Source: Flavobacteriales bacterium UBA5040
Lineage (GTDB): Bacteria > Bacteroidota > Bacteroidia > Flavobacteriales > Weeksellaceae
Reading direction: 5' to 3'
Assembly: GCA_002415135.1 (NCBI GenBank)
Contig: DIBY01000009.1
Coordinates: 62,001 to 126,000, forward strand
DNA: 64,000 nucleotides
The number at the start of each line of letters is the position of its first letter. Positions within the stretch are counted from its first letter, which is position 1. Made by a program: the position numbers and the translations under genes. The notes under the pieces are model-generated. The model saw only the letters and a list, made by a program, of their open reading frames with translations, ran no database searches and was not told the origin of the DNA. This document shows positions 16,563 to 25,564 of the stretch, piece after piece.

Positions 16563-17219
16563 CTATCCAATTCTCTTTTTAACGAAAACCATATAGGCCA
16601 TGTAAATCAACGGCAGCGACATGATCCCTAAGTATAAAGCGTTTTGCATGGCTCGTTCGGGCTGCATCGCAACGGCGTAAACCAATCCGAAAAAAGCGCC
16701 ACCTAAATGCGCGGCATGTCCGATATTGTCATTCTGCTTTGGATTTAACATCATGTACACTGAATACCCGAAATAAGCGACTCCGAAGATATAACCTGGA
16801 ATTTCGATCGGAATAAATAAAAGATACAACCCTAAATCCGGGATCATTGCGATCGAGGCAAACAAAATCCCGGAAACTCCACCACTCGCGCCAATTGCAG
16901 AATACCACGATTGATTTTTGTACAGATATAGGGAGAAAATATTTCCTAAAAGAATAGATCCAAAGTAAACGAGTAGAAATCCAAAGGCTCCAAATACTTC
17001 GATGACAATGGGACCGAAGAAATACAAAGTCATCATATTGAACAACAAATGCATCAGATCTGCGTGTAAAAATCCGGCAGAAATTAAACGCACATATTCT
17101 TTGTTGCGAACAATTGCACCTACATTGAACTTGTACTTTTCGAACATCGCGTGATTGCTGAAAGCGATATAACTGATAATAGCCGTAGCGGCAATAATGA
17201 TCAATAAAACTGGACTCAT
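16563..17219 (-). CDS. Rhomboid family intramembrane serine protease
   Basis: A 218-residue polytopic protein with about six transmembrane helices. The catalytic dyad is visible: S112 in IGASGGVSG and H171 in HAAHLGGAFFG. The structural motif HADLMHLLFNM precedes. It cleaves transmembrane substrates within the bilayer; the natural substrate cannot be inferred. It follows clpS by 42 bases, so both may be co-expressed for protein quality control. Confidence 0.93.
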   Translation of the reverse strand: MSPVLLIIIAATAIISYIAFSNHAMFEKYKFNVGAIVRNKEYVRLISAGFLHADLMHLLFNMMTLYFFGPIVIEVFGAFGFLLVYFGSILLGNIFSLYLYKNQSWYSAIGASGGVSGILFASIAMIPDLGLYLLFIPIEIPGYIFGVAYFGYSVYMMLNPKQNDNIGHAAHLGGAFFGLVYAVAMQPERAMQNALYLGIMSLPLIYMAYMVFVKKRIG

Positions 17220-17261
17220 ATTTTTTTATAAAATAAAAGTTTCGGAGACCGAAACTTTGGT

Positions 17262-17579
17262 TTAAACAATTTCTGAAGTTAGACTTCGGGAAAGTAACTT
17301 TTCGTGCATAGGTTTTAGTTTTTCTAAACTCCCGGTTTTTACGGTGCATTTGCCTTTGTAATGAACTAAAAAAGTGCATTGTTCGGCCTGCTCCAAAGTG
17401 TGTTCGCAAATCTCGACTAAGGCGTCAATCACGTAATCGAAAGTGTTGACTTCATCATTCCATAAAATAATTTTATAGACTTCGTCTTCCTTTTCTAAGA
17501 CGGCCACATCTTCTTCGTATTCGCGCTGCGGATTTTCGTAATCCTTAATATTTGTTGGAATATTATAATGTAAACTCAT
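17262..17579 (-). CDS. clpS: ATP-dependent Clp protease adaptor
   Basis: A 105-residue protein. The core YKIILWNDEVNTFDYVIDAL is the ClpS signature with the N-degron binding region. The C-terminal half (LVHYKGKCTVKTGSLEKLKP) keeps the expected pattern. ClpS delivers N-end-rule substrates to ClpAP/ClpCP. It lies 33 bases after the CNNM/CorC gene and 42 before rhomboid on the same strand. Confidence 0.93.
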   Translation of the reverse strand: MSLHYNIPTNIKDYENPQREYEEDVAVLEKEDEVYKIILWNDEVNTFDYVIDALVEICEHTLEQAEQCTFLVHYKGKCTVKTGSLEKLKPMHEKLLSRSLTSEIV

Positions 17580-17612
17580 TTTCTTTAATTTTAAAAATTA
17601 GTATTCTTTAAA

Positions 17613-18971
17613 TTAAATTTCTCCGATTTCATTGGCTAGATCATTAATGATGCTTGGTTCTTCGTACGTTAATTCGATCAAGTCAACGCTTTTGTTCTGC
17701 ATTTTCAGAATTTTAACGTGGTAATCATTGATATTAAATTCTTGATTTTCTTCTGGAATATCCTGTAATTCGTGTAAGATAAATCCGGCTAGCGTATTGT
17801 ACTCACCATCTTCTGATAGTGGGAACATTTTCGGTAAGCTTTCATTGATCTCATCTAGAGGCTGTGTCGCCTTTACCCAAAATACATTCTCTCCTACTTT
17901 GTCAACGATTCTTTCTTCCTCATCTTCTTCATCCTGAATCTCACCTACCAATTCTTCCAGAATATCTTCCAGCGTTACAATTCCTTCGGTACCACCAAAT
18001 TCATCAATGACTACGGCTAAATGTTGTTTCTTCTGCTGGAACACTTTCAGTAAGTCTGAAATCTTTTTACTGCCGACCACAAAAAATGGATCCCGCATTA
18101 AATCCTTTAAATCATCATGATTAATTTCACCTTTTCGCTTCACATATTCACGGATGATCTCTTTTGCATAAAAAATCCCCACAATATTATCAATTGAATT
18201 TTCGTAAACCGGAAGCCGTGAGTAACCACCTTCCATAATAATATTGATGATCTCTTCTACGGGTTGCTCAATGTCTATCGAAGAAATATTCTGTCTAGGA
18301 ATCATGATCTGTTTCGCAGAGTGATCTGTAAAGTCAAATGCGTTTTTAATGATCTCGTAGTTCTCTTCTTCAATAGCACCAGAATCTGCAGACTGTTTAA
18401 CCAATAATTGCAGCTCTTCAGTCGAGTGAATTTCCTGATCTGAAGCCGGATGAATTTTGATCAAACGCAGGAAAGCATTGGACATGTGATTCATGGACCA
18501 GATAAAAGGTTTGAAAACGGTATAGAAAACACGTAACGGCGCTGCGATAAACATTGCCGTAGGTTCAGATTTTCTAATCGCTATTGATTTAGGAATCAAT
18601 TCTCCAAACACGATGTGCATCACGGTAATCAAAAGGAAACTTGAAACTAAAGAAACGGTAGTAATTGTAGCCTCCGCAACTGCAAGATCAAAATACTGGA
18701 AAAGATTTTCGAAAATATGATGCAGCGCACTTTCTCCCACAAAACCCAATCCTAAAGAAGCTAAGGTTATTCCCAATTGTGTGGCAGAGAGATATTCATC
18801 TAAATGCTTAATAATATGTTCAGCCTGTTTCGCCATGGCATGACCTTCGGCGGCTTTCAACTGAATTTGGGAGTAACGAACTTTAACGATTGAGAATTCT
18901 GCGGCTACGAAAAAACCATTCAGTAATACAAGGAACACAGCTAAAACTAGCTTAATTATGTCAGAATCCAT
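17613..18971 (-). CDS. CNNM/CorC family membrane protein (hemolysin C-like)
   Basis: A 452-residue protein: an N-terminal DUF21 membrane domain (residues ~1-190, starting with a long hydrophobic helix and FFVAAEFSIVKVR), a pair of CBS domains (~205-330, including FGGTEGIVTLEDILEELVGEI), and a C-terminal CorC_HlyC domain (~350-435, LAGFILHELQDIPEE). Related proteins take part in magnesium or cobalt efflux; in Bacteroidota a gliding-related member, GldE, has the same architecture, so that name cannot be excluded. Expression may extend into clpS and rhomboid. Confidence 0.88.
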   Translation of the reverse strand: MDSDIIKLVLAVFLVLLNGFFVAAEFSIVKVRYSQIQLKAAEGHAMAKQAEHIIKHLDEYLSATQLGITLASLGLGFVGESALHHIFENLFQYFDLAVAEATITTVSLVSSFLLITVMHIVFGELIPKSIAIRKSEPTAMFIAAPLRVFYTVFKPFIWSMNHMSNAFLRLIKIHPASDQEIHSTEELQLLVKQSADSGAIEEENYEIIKNAFDFTDHSAKQIMIPRQNISSIDIEQPVEEIINIIMEGGYSRLPVYENSIDNIVGIFYAKEIIREYVKRKGEINHDDLKDLMRDPFFVVGSKKISDLLKVFQQKKQHLAVVIDEFGGTEGIVTLEDILEELVGEIQDEEDEEERIVDKVGENVFWVKATQPLDEINESLPKMFPLSEDGEYNTLAGFILHELQDIPEENQEFNINDYHVKILKMQNKSVDLIELTYEEPSIINDLANEIGEI

Positions 18972-19059
18972 TTAGAAATTTAAAAAATATTGCGACAAAG
19001 ATACGGAAATTAAATAATTATCATTAAAGTATTTTCAACATTGCAATAATTAAACAAAA

Positions 19060-19086
19060 TAAAAGCATCTGAAAATCAGATGCTTT
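19060..19086 (-). terminator. Terminator after the T9SS P-domain gene
   Basis: AAAGCATCTGA and TCAGATGCTTT form a perfect 11-bp stem with an AAA loop. On the minus strand it is followed by TTTTATTTTG. Confidence 0.85.
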
Positions 19087-19105
19087 AGATATAAAAAACG
19101 GACGT

Positions 19106-19987
19106 TTATTTTTTAATAAATTTAATGGCCTGTTTTCTCTCGCCATCTTTCACAGGAATCAACAAATACATTCCTGGAGCTAAATTTCTCACATCAAGTT
19201 GAATGTTTTTAGCATTTCTCAGCAGATTCTCACTTTTAATTTTTTTACCGGAAGCGTCGTAGATCTCCAAATTTAAAGATTTAAAATCATCGGTTACATC
19301 TACCATCAGATAATCATCTACAGGATTTTGTTTGATTGAAATTTCGCTACCAAAAGTTCCGGTTTCGGAGCTTTTCAAAGTTGCGCCTGCTCCAACAATG
19401 ATTTGCCAGGAATTAAGAATGGTCGGATCAGTAGTTCCATAATCATAAATAATCAATCGCCAATTTCCATTTAACTGTTTCCCGTTAAGAAATGTGCTCA
19501 TCACTCCTGGATGATGATTAGGAAACATTGCAGTTCCATAAGACGGAGCATAATTTCCGGCAGGAATCGCAATACCAACTCCTACTGCTGTATGATCAAT
19601 GGGCGAAGTGTTTGCAGAATTAAAACCTAAAATATTTCCCGCAACAAAAGAAGAAGAATCTCCACAAGATGTAATTGAAAGTGCTCCAATTCTGCGGATT
19701 AAAGTAATTGCTTCACCTGATGGTGTAATCAACTCAGCGGCTACATCGCCTAACCAATTAGCAGAAATAGATAAATTGACCGTAATTTTGGACGGATCTA
19801 TAATTGATCCAGTAAGTGGAACATTAATGAGCGACATATTTACTCCAGGATCTGTTTGACCGCCACAAGCTCCTAATCTTGTTATACCATCTACAGGCTC
19901 AGTTGCCGTATTATTTTGGTAAGTTTGTGCTTGAGAAAATCCTACAGATAAGATTAAGCCCAAGGCTAAAAAGTTAAGTTTTTTCAT
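19106..19987 (-). CDS. T9SS-exported protein with proprotein convertase P-domain
   Basis: A 293-residue protein. Residues 1-20 are a signal peptide ending FSQAQ. The central ~170 residues resemble the P/homo B domain: ISANWLGDVAAELITPSGE near the start and LNGNWRLIIYDYGTTDPTILNSWQIIVG at the end, a jelly-roll domain found beside subtilisins and on its own. The last ~80 residues form a T9SS type A sorting domain (IKQNPVDDYLMVDV to the KFIKK end). No catalytic protease domain is present, so the P-domain stands alone; it may be adhesive or stabilising. Confidence 0.85.
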   Translation of the reverse strand: MKKLNFLALGLILSVGFSQAQTYQNNTATEPVDGITRLGACGGQTDPGVNMSLINVPLTGSIIDPSKITVNLSISANWLGDVAAELITPSGEAITLIRRIGALSITSCGDSSSFVAGNILGFNSANTSPIDHTAVGVGIAIPAGNYAPSYGTAMFPNHHPGVMSTFLNGKQLNGNWRLIIYDYGTTDPTILNSWQIIVGAGATLKSSETGTFGSEISIKQNPVDDYLMVDVTDDFKSLNLEIYDASGKKIKSENLLRNAKNIQLDVRNLAPGMYLLIPVKDGERKQAIKFIKK

Positions 19988-20015
19988 GATAATCGTTTTA
20001 GTTTGTTAGTACCTA

Positions 20016-20044
20016 CAAATCTAAAATTATGCATCGAATAACAA
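20016..20044 (-). promoter_or_regulatory. Promoter of the P-domain gene
   Basis: Minus strand: TTG (20044-20042), 18 bases, TAGATTTG (20023-20016). Good match to the Bacteroidota consensus, giving a leader of about 25 bases. Confidence 0.7.
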
Positions 20045-20137
20045 TCAGTGCAAAGACGGTTTTAACAAGGGACAAATCACCCTTTATGTTTTCACCCGAT
20101 CAGTTAAAACATTTACTATCAAATACCTATAAACGAA

Positions 20138-20162
20138 AGAAGACTGCAAATTGCAGTCTTCA
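20138..20162 (-). terminator. Terminator after atpG
   Basis: AAGACTGCAA-a-TTGCAGTCTT is a 10-bp perfect inverted repeat 27 bases beyond the atpG stop. The following minus-strand sequence, CTTTCGTTTA, is moderately U-rich. Confidence 0.65.
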
Positions 20163-20186
20163 TATAATTATATTAAGAATATTTTC

Positions 20187-21044
20187 TTACGAATTCTTCA
20201 AAGCTTCAGCACCACCTACAATCTCCAAAATTTCATTGGTAATTGCAGCCTGTCTCGCTTTGTTGTAGAATATCTTCAGATCATTTCTTAGTGCTTCTGC
20301 ATTGTCGGTTGCTTTATGCATCGCCGTCATTCTGGCTCCATGTTCAGAAGCTACTGAATCTAAGATCGCTTTATAAACCTGCGTCTTAATCGACTTCGGC
20401 ATTAATACGTCTAAAATTTCTTTTGCATTGGGCTCAAAAAGATAGTCTGTATTTGGCGCTTCAGCTTGTTCTGGTAAAGCAATTGGTAAAACCTGTTCTT
20501 TATGCACTTCCTGTGTAGCAGCATTAATGAACTTATTATAAATCACAAATACTTTATCAAAACTACCTTCACGGAAATCTCTCATTACATTTTCCACGAA
20601 ATTAGAAACGACTTCGAAACTCATTCCATCAAAAATAGCACTTTGATTGTCGTACACTTTTTTGTTTCTACGAACCGCATCATATACTTTCTTACCAACG
20701 GTAAGAATTTCTATTTCATGTTGCGTATCTGCAATAGAGTGATTCAGTTCTTTAATTACAGAAGAGTTGAATGCTCCGGCAAGACCTTTATTAGAAGTAA
20801 CTACGATGTAAAGAACTTTCTTCACTTCTCTTTCTTCGGTGTAGGTAGAAACCCCTTCTAAATCCACTGTAGAACTTACATTTTCTATAATTTCCTGCAA
20901 TTTCTCTGAGTAAGGTCTCAACATCACAATAGCATCGGTTGCTTTCTTTAGTTTCGCTGCCGAAACCATTTTCATCGCACTCGTAATTTGCATTGTCGAA
21001 GAGATTGAAGTAATTCTTCCTCGTATTTCCTTTAAATTCGCCAT
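20187..21044 (-). CDS. atpG: ATP synthase F1 subunit gamma
   Basis: A 285-residue protein opening MANLKEIRGRITSISSTMQITSAMKMVSAAKL, the conserved N-terminal helix of the central rotor stalk. The C-terminus ARQAAITNEILEIVGGAEAL is also conserved. Gamma transmits rotation between the c-ring and the alpha/beta hexamer. It is the last gene of the operon, 70 bases after atpA. As commonly seen in Bacteroidota, atpD and atpC do not follow. Confidence 0.97.
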   Translation of the reverse strand: MANLKEIRGRITSISSTMQITSAMKMVSAAKLKKATDAIVMLRPYSEKLQEIIENVSSTVDLEGVSTYTEEREVKKVLYIVVTSNKGLAGAFNSSVIKELNHSIADTQHEIEILTVGKKVYDAVRRNKKVYDNQSAIFDGMSFEVVSNFVENVMRDFREGSFDKVFVIYNKFINAATQEVHKEQVLPIALPEQAEAPNTDYLFEPNAKEILDVLMPKSIKTQVYKAILDSVASEHGARMTAMHKATDNAEALRNDLKIFYNKARQAAITNEILEIVGGAEALKNS

Positions 21045-21066
21045 TCTTTGATGTCAATGTTTAAAA

Positions 21067-21101
21067 TTCAGTATTCAAAATTAGAAATCTTGAATACTGA
21101 A
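21067..21101. repeat. Intercistronic hairpin between atpA and atpG
   Basis: TTCAGTATTCAA (21067-21078) and TTGAATACTGAA (21090-21101) are perfect inverted copies around an 11-base loop. It has no U-run beside it. It may stabilise or separate the atpA and atpG messages, or be a dispersed spacer repeat. Confidence 0.6.
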
Positions 21102-21114
21102 AATTGAATATTTT

Positions 21115-22692
21115 TTAGTTGTATTTAGACGCTAATTCGGTAGCGGCCTGTTTTAGAATATCTGTAATTCCTTTGTCAATTTTTCCGGATTTAATGGCTG
21201 CCATTGTTTCAGGATGTTTTGATCTTAAGAACGCTACATATTCTATCTGGAATTCTTTTACTTTATTGATCGGGATATTTCTCAATAAGTTTTCTGTTCC
21301 TACGTAAATCATGGCCACTTGGCTATCCACAGGAAGTGGCGAGTTAACTGGTTGCTTCAAGATCTCTACGTTTCTTTCTCCTTTAGAAATAACTGCTTGA
21401 GTTGAAGCATCTAAGTCTGAACCAAATTTAGCAAATGCTTCCAGTTCTTTATATTGTGCCTGATCTAATTTTAATGTTCCAGAAACTTTTTTCATGGATT
21501 TGATCTGAGCATTACCTCCAACACGCGATACAGAAATACCTACGTTAATTGCCGGACGAACTCCTGAGTTAAACAAATCAGTTTCCAAGAAGATCTGACC
21601 GTCTGTAATTGAAATTACGTTGGTTGGGATATACGCAGAAACGTCACCTGCCTGAGTTTCAATAATTGGAAGTGCAGTTAATGAACCACCACCTTTAACA
21701 ATTGGTCTTAATGAATCCGGTAAATCATTCATCTGTGCTGCAATCGTGTCATCGTTGATCACTTTCGCCGCTCTTTCCAATAATCTGGAGTGAAGGTAGA
21801 AAACGTCACCTGGATAAGCTTCACGGCCCGGTGGTCTTCTTAACAATAAAGAAAGCTCACGGTAAGCTACCGCCTGTTTCGATAAATCATCATAAATGAT
21901 CAAAGCCGGACGACCAGTATCACGGAAAAACTCACCGATCGCTGCTCCAGCCATTGGTGCATAAACCTGCATCGGAGCTGGGTCAGAAGCGTTTGCTGCT
22001 ACAATTACGGTATAAGCTAAAGCGCCTTTGTCTTCTAATGTTTTAACAATTTGCGCAACGGTTGAACCTTTTTGTCCAATCGCTACATATATACAGAATA
22101 CAGGTTCACCTGCATCATAAAATTCTCTTTGATTAATGATCGTATCGATCGCAACAACAGTTTTACCTGTCTGACGGTCACCGATGATCAACTCTCTTTG
22201 TCCTCTTCCAACAGGGATCATGGAATCAATTGCAACAATACCCGTTTGAAGTGGTTCAGTTACCGGCTGACGGAAAATTACTCCCGGAGCTTTTCTCTCC
22301 AAAGGCAATTCATAAGTTTCACCTGTGATTGGACCTTTACCATCAATTGGATTTCCTAAAGTGTCAACTACTCTACCCAACATTCCTTCACCAACTTTGA
22401 TGGATGAAATTCTTTGAGTTCTGTTAACTGTATCACCTTCTTTTACCAATTTAGATTCACCCAATAGAGCTACACCTACATTGTCTTCAGCAAGGTTAAG
22501 AACGATTCCTTCAACACCGCTTTGGAATTTTACCAATTCACCGTACTGAACATTTTCTAAACCGTACACTAAAGCGATACCATCACCGATGGTTAATACC
22601 GTTCCTACTTCTTCTACATTAGATTGCGTCTCGAAGTTAGCTAACTGCTGTTTAAGAATTGCAGATACTTCTGCCGGATTTATTTCTGCCAT
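21115..22692 (-). CDS. atpA: ATP synthase F1 subunit alpha
   Basis: A 525-residue protein with the Walker A motif GDRQTGKTVVAID, the arginine-finger region AINVGISVSRVGG and the family signature PAINVGISVS. Alpha forms the non-catalytic nucleotide sites of the F1 hexamer. It lies 18 bases after atpH. Length and motifs are normal. Confidence 0.98.
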   Translation of the reverse strand: MAEINPAEVSAILKQQLANFETQSNVEEVGTVLTIGDGIALVYGLENVQYGELVKFQSGVEGIVLNLAEDNVGVALLGESKLVKEGDTVNRTQRISSIKVGEGMLGRVVDTLGNPIDGKGPITGETYELPLERKAPGVIFRQPVTEPLQTGIVAIDSMIPVGRGQRELIIGDRQTGKTVVAIDTIINQREFYDAGEPVFCIYVAIGQKGSTVAQIVKTLEDKGALAYTVIVAANASDPAPMQVYAPMAGAAIGEFFRDTGRPALIIYDDLSKQAVAYRELSLLLRRPPGREAYPGDVFYLHSRLLERAAKVINDDTIAAQMNDLPDSLRPIVKGGGSLTALPIIETQAGDVSAYIPTNVISITDGQIFLETDLFNSGVRPAINVGISVSRVGGNAQIKSMKKVSGTLKLDQAQYKELEAFAKFGSDLDASTQAVISKGERNVEILKQPVNSPLPVDSQVAMIYVGTENLLRNIPINKVKEFQIEYVAFLRSKHPETMAAIKSGKIDKGITDILKQAATELASKYN

Positions 22693-22710
22693 TTTATGGT
22701 TGTTTTTGTC

Positions 22711-23250
22711 TTAATTTAATTGAAATTCTTTATTCAATCGGCTTAATTTTGTTTTCACCGACTCATCTATCTGCTGATCTCCAACACGCAAAATATATCC
22801 TCCTAAGATCTCAGGATTGATAATTGATTTTACGTCGAACTGGTTATTATGATTAACAAGGCTTGTTGATTTCAGGATACTGTCAATATTCTCCTGAGAA
22901 AGTGCCGTTGCAGAAGTCAAAGTAATTCTTTGTACTCCATTAATGTCTTCCACTTTGTTAATATATTCCTGACCAATATTACTCAATTGCCCTTCTCTAC
23001 CATGTTTGATGACCAACTGAATTAAATTCTTAGATACAGGAGAAAAGCTTTTAAAAATCTCTGCCGAAACACTGATTTTTTTCTTCACCTCAATAATTGG
23101 TGAATGGAAAAAGCTCTGCAACTCTTTTGATTTTTCTATTGTATTTACCATGTCTCTCATTTCAAAGAAAACAGAACGTGTAGTTCCTGCTTCCTGCGTG
23201 AAATTCAGTAGACCTTGTGCATACCTTTTTGCAACTTTACTTGTACGCAT
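22711..23250 (-). CDS. atpH: ATP synthase F1 subunit delta
   Basis: A 179-residue protein of OSCP/delta type, starting MRTSKVAKRYAQGLLNFTQE and ending with the conserved GGYILRVGDQQIDESVKTKLSRL. It connects F1 to the peripheral stalk b subunits. It begins one base after the stop of atpF. Confidence 0.95.
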   Translation of the reverse strand: MRTSKVAKRYAQGLLNFTQEAGTTRSVFFEMRDMVNTIEKSKELQSFFHSPIIEVKKKISVSAEIFKSFSPVSKNLIQLVIKHGREGQLSNIGQEYINKVEDINGVQRITLTSATALSQENIDSILKSTSLVNHNNQFDVKSIINPEILGGYILRVGDQQIDESVKTKLSRLNKEFQLN

Positions 23251-23251
23251 A

Positions 23252-23740
23252 CTAGTTTAAGTTAGAAGAATTAAGGATGTTTGCTACTAATGCATCTTGT
23301 GCACCATCATTATCTAATTTTTGTTTCAAAATAGATTCTGCGATGTTTACAGACAAAGCACCAATTTGGCTTTTGATATCCGAAACTGCGGCAGATTTTT
23401 CTGCCTGGATGGTTTGTCTTGCAGATTCGATCATTTTATCAGCTTCTGTTTTTGCCAGACCTTTGGCTTCGCCTACGATTCTATCTCTAATATCTCTAGC
23501 CTCTTTCAAAATCTGATCACGTTCTACTTTCGCCTCACGGATGATGATTTCATTTTCAGCTTTCAAGTTTTCAACTTCTTGTTTTGCCAATTTAGCTTGA
23601 TTCAAAGAATCAACGATGGTCACTTCTCTTTCATTGATCGCAGATAAAATTGGTTTCCACGCAAACTTTGCCAATAAAAACAAGAGGATCAAAAAGGTTA
23701 AAGTCATCCAAAACAATAAGCCAATTCCCGGTTCTATCAT
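23252..23740 (-). CDS. atpF: ATP synthase F0 subunit b
   Basis: A 162-residue protein with a single N-terminal transmembrane helix (residues ~7-27, GLLFWMTLTFLILLFLLAKF) and then a long charged, alanine-rich coiled coil. It forms the peripheral stator stalk. It lies 93 bases after atpE. Confidence 0.95.
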   Translation of the reverse strand: MIEPGIGLLFWMTLTFLILLFLLAKFAWKPILSAINEREVTIVDSLNQAKLAKQEVENLKAENEIIIREAKVERDQILKEARDIRDRIVGEAKGLAKTEADKMIESARQTIQAEKSAAVSDIKSQIGALSVNIAESILKQKLDNDGAQDALVANILNSSNLN

Positions 23741-23833
23741 AATAGTAATTTTTTGTAATTTTTTTTCTTTATGGAAGTTAAAAAATTCTTAGCAGAGCCA
23801 ACCGCGCTGCTAAGAACTAGTTTCTGAGGTTTC

Positions 23834-24055
23834 TTACTTAACGAACGCTCCAAAGATGATCGCGATCAAACCAGCACCCTCGATAAGACCAGCAGCAATA
23901 AGCATTGCTCCTTGAATTTTACCCGCTTGTTCTGGTTGTCTTGCAATAGCATCCATTGCATGTCCACCGATTTTACCAATACCTAGACCAACGCCTAATA
24001 CTGCTAAACCGATTCCTACGTAAATAAGTCCTACTCCTTGTGAAATCTCTTCCAT
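23834..24055 (-). CDS. atpE: ATP synthase F0 subunit c
   Basis: A 73-residue hairpin of two transmembrane helices joined by the polar loop ARQPEQ. The first helix is glycine-rich (GIGLAVLGVGLGIGKIGG), and the second carries the ion-binding glutamate in GLIEGAGLIA. It forms the rotating c-ring. I see no clear sodium-type ligand set, so proton coupling is more likely. Confidence 0.96.
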   Translation of the reverse strand: MEEISQGVGLIYVGIGLAVLGVGLGIGKIGGHAMDAIARQPEQAGKIQGAMLIAAGLIEGAGLIAIIFGAFVK

Positions 24056-24093
24056 AATAAAAATATATAAAGGTTAAAAATATTCTAAATTAA

Positions 24094-25209
24094 TTAATGT
24101 GCTCCTTCATGTTCGTGCTCTTGAACTGCCATTCCAATAAACAAAGCTGAAAGAACGGTAAAGATATAGGCCTGTAAAGCTGCTACTAATATTTCCAGCA
24201 CTCCGATGAATAATCCAAGTGGAACTGAAGCAAACCCTAAAAGCGGTGTTTTAAAAATAAAGATCAATGACATGATCGCTAAGACCATAATGTGACCTGC
24301 TGTAATATTTGCAAAAAGTCGCATCATTAAAGCAAAAGGCTTTGTAAAGATCCCAATGATTTCAATAGGAACCATAATTGGGTATAACAATAATGGAACT
24401 GGTGGCATAAAGATGTGTTTCCAGTAATCTTTGTTTGCACTAAAGATCGTAATCAATAAAGTAATGATTGCTAAAACTGCTGTCGTTGCAATGTTTCCTG
24501 TTAAGTTATATCCAAACGGTGCGAATGGAATCAAACCAAACATGTTATTAAACCAGATGAAGAAAAATACAGTCAATAAATAAGGCATGTATTTTTTATA
24601 CTTCTTAGCGCCGATATTTGGAATTGCTACTTCGTCTCTAATGAAAAGAATAACCGGTTCCATAAATCTTCCGAATCCGCTAGGAACTAAAGATTTCGCA
24701 TATCCTCTTGCCATTCCAATAAAAACAAGGAACATGAAGAAGATCGAAATAAAGATCGCTGCTACGTTTTTCGTAATTGAGAAATCGTAGAAAGCATTAT
24801 CTGAATTATGTTTTCCGCTTAGTACAGAGAATAATTTTGCCTGCTCTAAACCTTGAGTTGATTTAACAATACCGTGATCTAAAGTATAACCGTCATGTTC
24901 ATGTCCGTGAGCGATGGTACTTGACATCATGGTATGAAGTCCGTTTTTGTCTTTAATAATTACAGGTAAAGGAATAGAAACGTGGTGTTCTTCTGGAGTT
25001 CCCTCGTTCAAAGTTAAGATATGCCACTCGTTAGAATCACTAATGTGACTCATGATCATACTTTTCGCATCAAATTTTTGATTATCATCTACAATTTTCT
25101 GTTCTAAACTTTCAGTAGATTTTGCTTCAACTTCTTGCTGTGCATAAGTGAATACACTTGAAAGCGTAAGAAATAAAACGAAAAATAAAGAAGAAATTCT
25201 CTTGTTCAT
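24094..25209 (-). CDS. atpB: ATP synthase F0 subunit a, with long N-terminal extension
   Basis: A 371-residue protein. The C-terminal ~230 residues are the polytopic a subunit with the essential arginine in MMRLFANITAGH. In front lies an apparent signal peptide (residues 1-24, ending YAQQE) and about 100 residues of polar, histidine-containing sequence (EEHHVSIPLP, HGHEHDGY) predicted to be periplasmic. The extension is much longer than in E. coli; I believe similar ones occur in other flavobacteria. It has its own promoter at 25230-25260. Confidence 0.95.
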   Translation of the reverse strand: MNKRISSLFFVLFLTLSSVFTYAQQEVEAKSTESLEQKIVDDNQKFDAKSMIMSHISDSNEWHILTLNEGTPEEHHVSIPLPVIIKDKNGLHTMMSSTIAHGHEHDGYTLDHGIVKSTQGLEQAKLFSVLSGKHNSDNAFYDFSITKNVAAIFISIFFMFLVFIGMARGYAKSLVPSGFGRFMEPVILFIRDEVAIPNIGAKKYKKYMPYLLTVFFFIWFNNMFGLIPFAPFGYNLTGNIATTAVLAIITLLITIFSANKDYWKHIFMPPVPLLLYPIMVPIEIIGIFTKPFALMMRLFANITAGHIMVLAIMSLIFIFKTPLLGFASVPLGLFIGVLEILVAALQAYIFTVLSALFIGMAVQEHEHEGAH

Positions 25210-25229
25210 AGGTCAAATTTATCGGTTTG

Positions 25230-25260
25230 CAAATATATTGAAATTATTAAAACTTACCAA
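25230..25260 (-). promoter_or_regulatory. Promoter in front of atpB
   Basis: Minus strand: TTG (25260-25258), 20 bases, TATATTTG (25237-25230). Transcription would start about 16 bases before the atpB ATG. A second TAAATTTG box lies at 25221-25214 without a matching -33 element. Confidence 0.75.
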
Positions 25261-25290
25261 TACAAAAAATTGATTTTTATCAGTTAATTT

Positions 25291-25560
25291 TTAAGATTGA
25301 TTTAGGATCTTAATTACTTTAAAATAAAGGAAGATTGCAGTGACTAAAAATGCTGCAATAACTGCCAAGAAATTTGACGTCGTATTTTCTAAATTTAGAA
25401 GCCAAAATCCTACCCAAATGATATCTTTAATAATGTTAACCATTAAAAATTTCATTGCCGGGTTTTCTTTTTTGATCAAATATTTTTTGAAAATGTAGAA
25501 GAGAATTACATTTAAAAAAGCCGCAGACAGGAATAATAAAGATATATTTACAATATTCAT
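25291..25560 (-). CDS. Small membrane protein in the AtpI position
   Basis: An 89-residue protein with three hydrophobic segments (about 4-24, 38-57 and 63-82) and a lysine-rich cytoplasmic loop (KKYLIKKENPAMK). I cannot match it to a family by motif. Its size, topology and place at the head of the ATP synthase operon resemble AtpI, which helps c-ring assembly, so that role is an inference. It is separated from atpB by 81 bases carrying a second promoter. Confidence 0.7.
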   Translation of the reverse strand: MNIVNISLLFLSAAFLNVILFYIFKKYLIKKENPAMKFLMVNIIKDIIWVGFWLLNLENTTSNFLAVIAAFLVTAIFLYFKVIKILNQS

Positions 25561-25564
25561 GGTG

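Noticed and set aside
16729..17409. 226-codon minus-strand frame overlapping rhomboid and clpS
   Set aside because: Same-strand shadow frame of two clearly recognised genes; composition (many R, F, S, C) is that of an out-of-frame reading.
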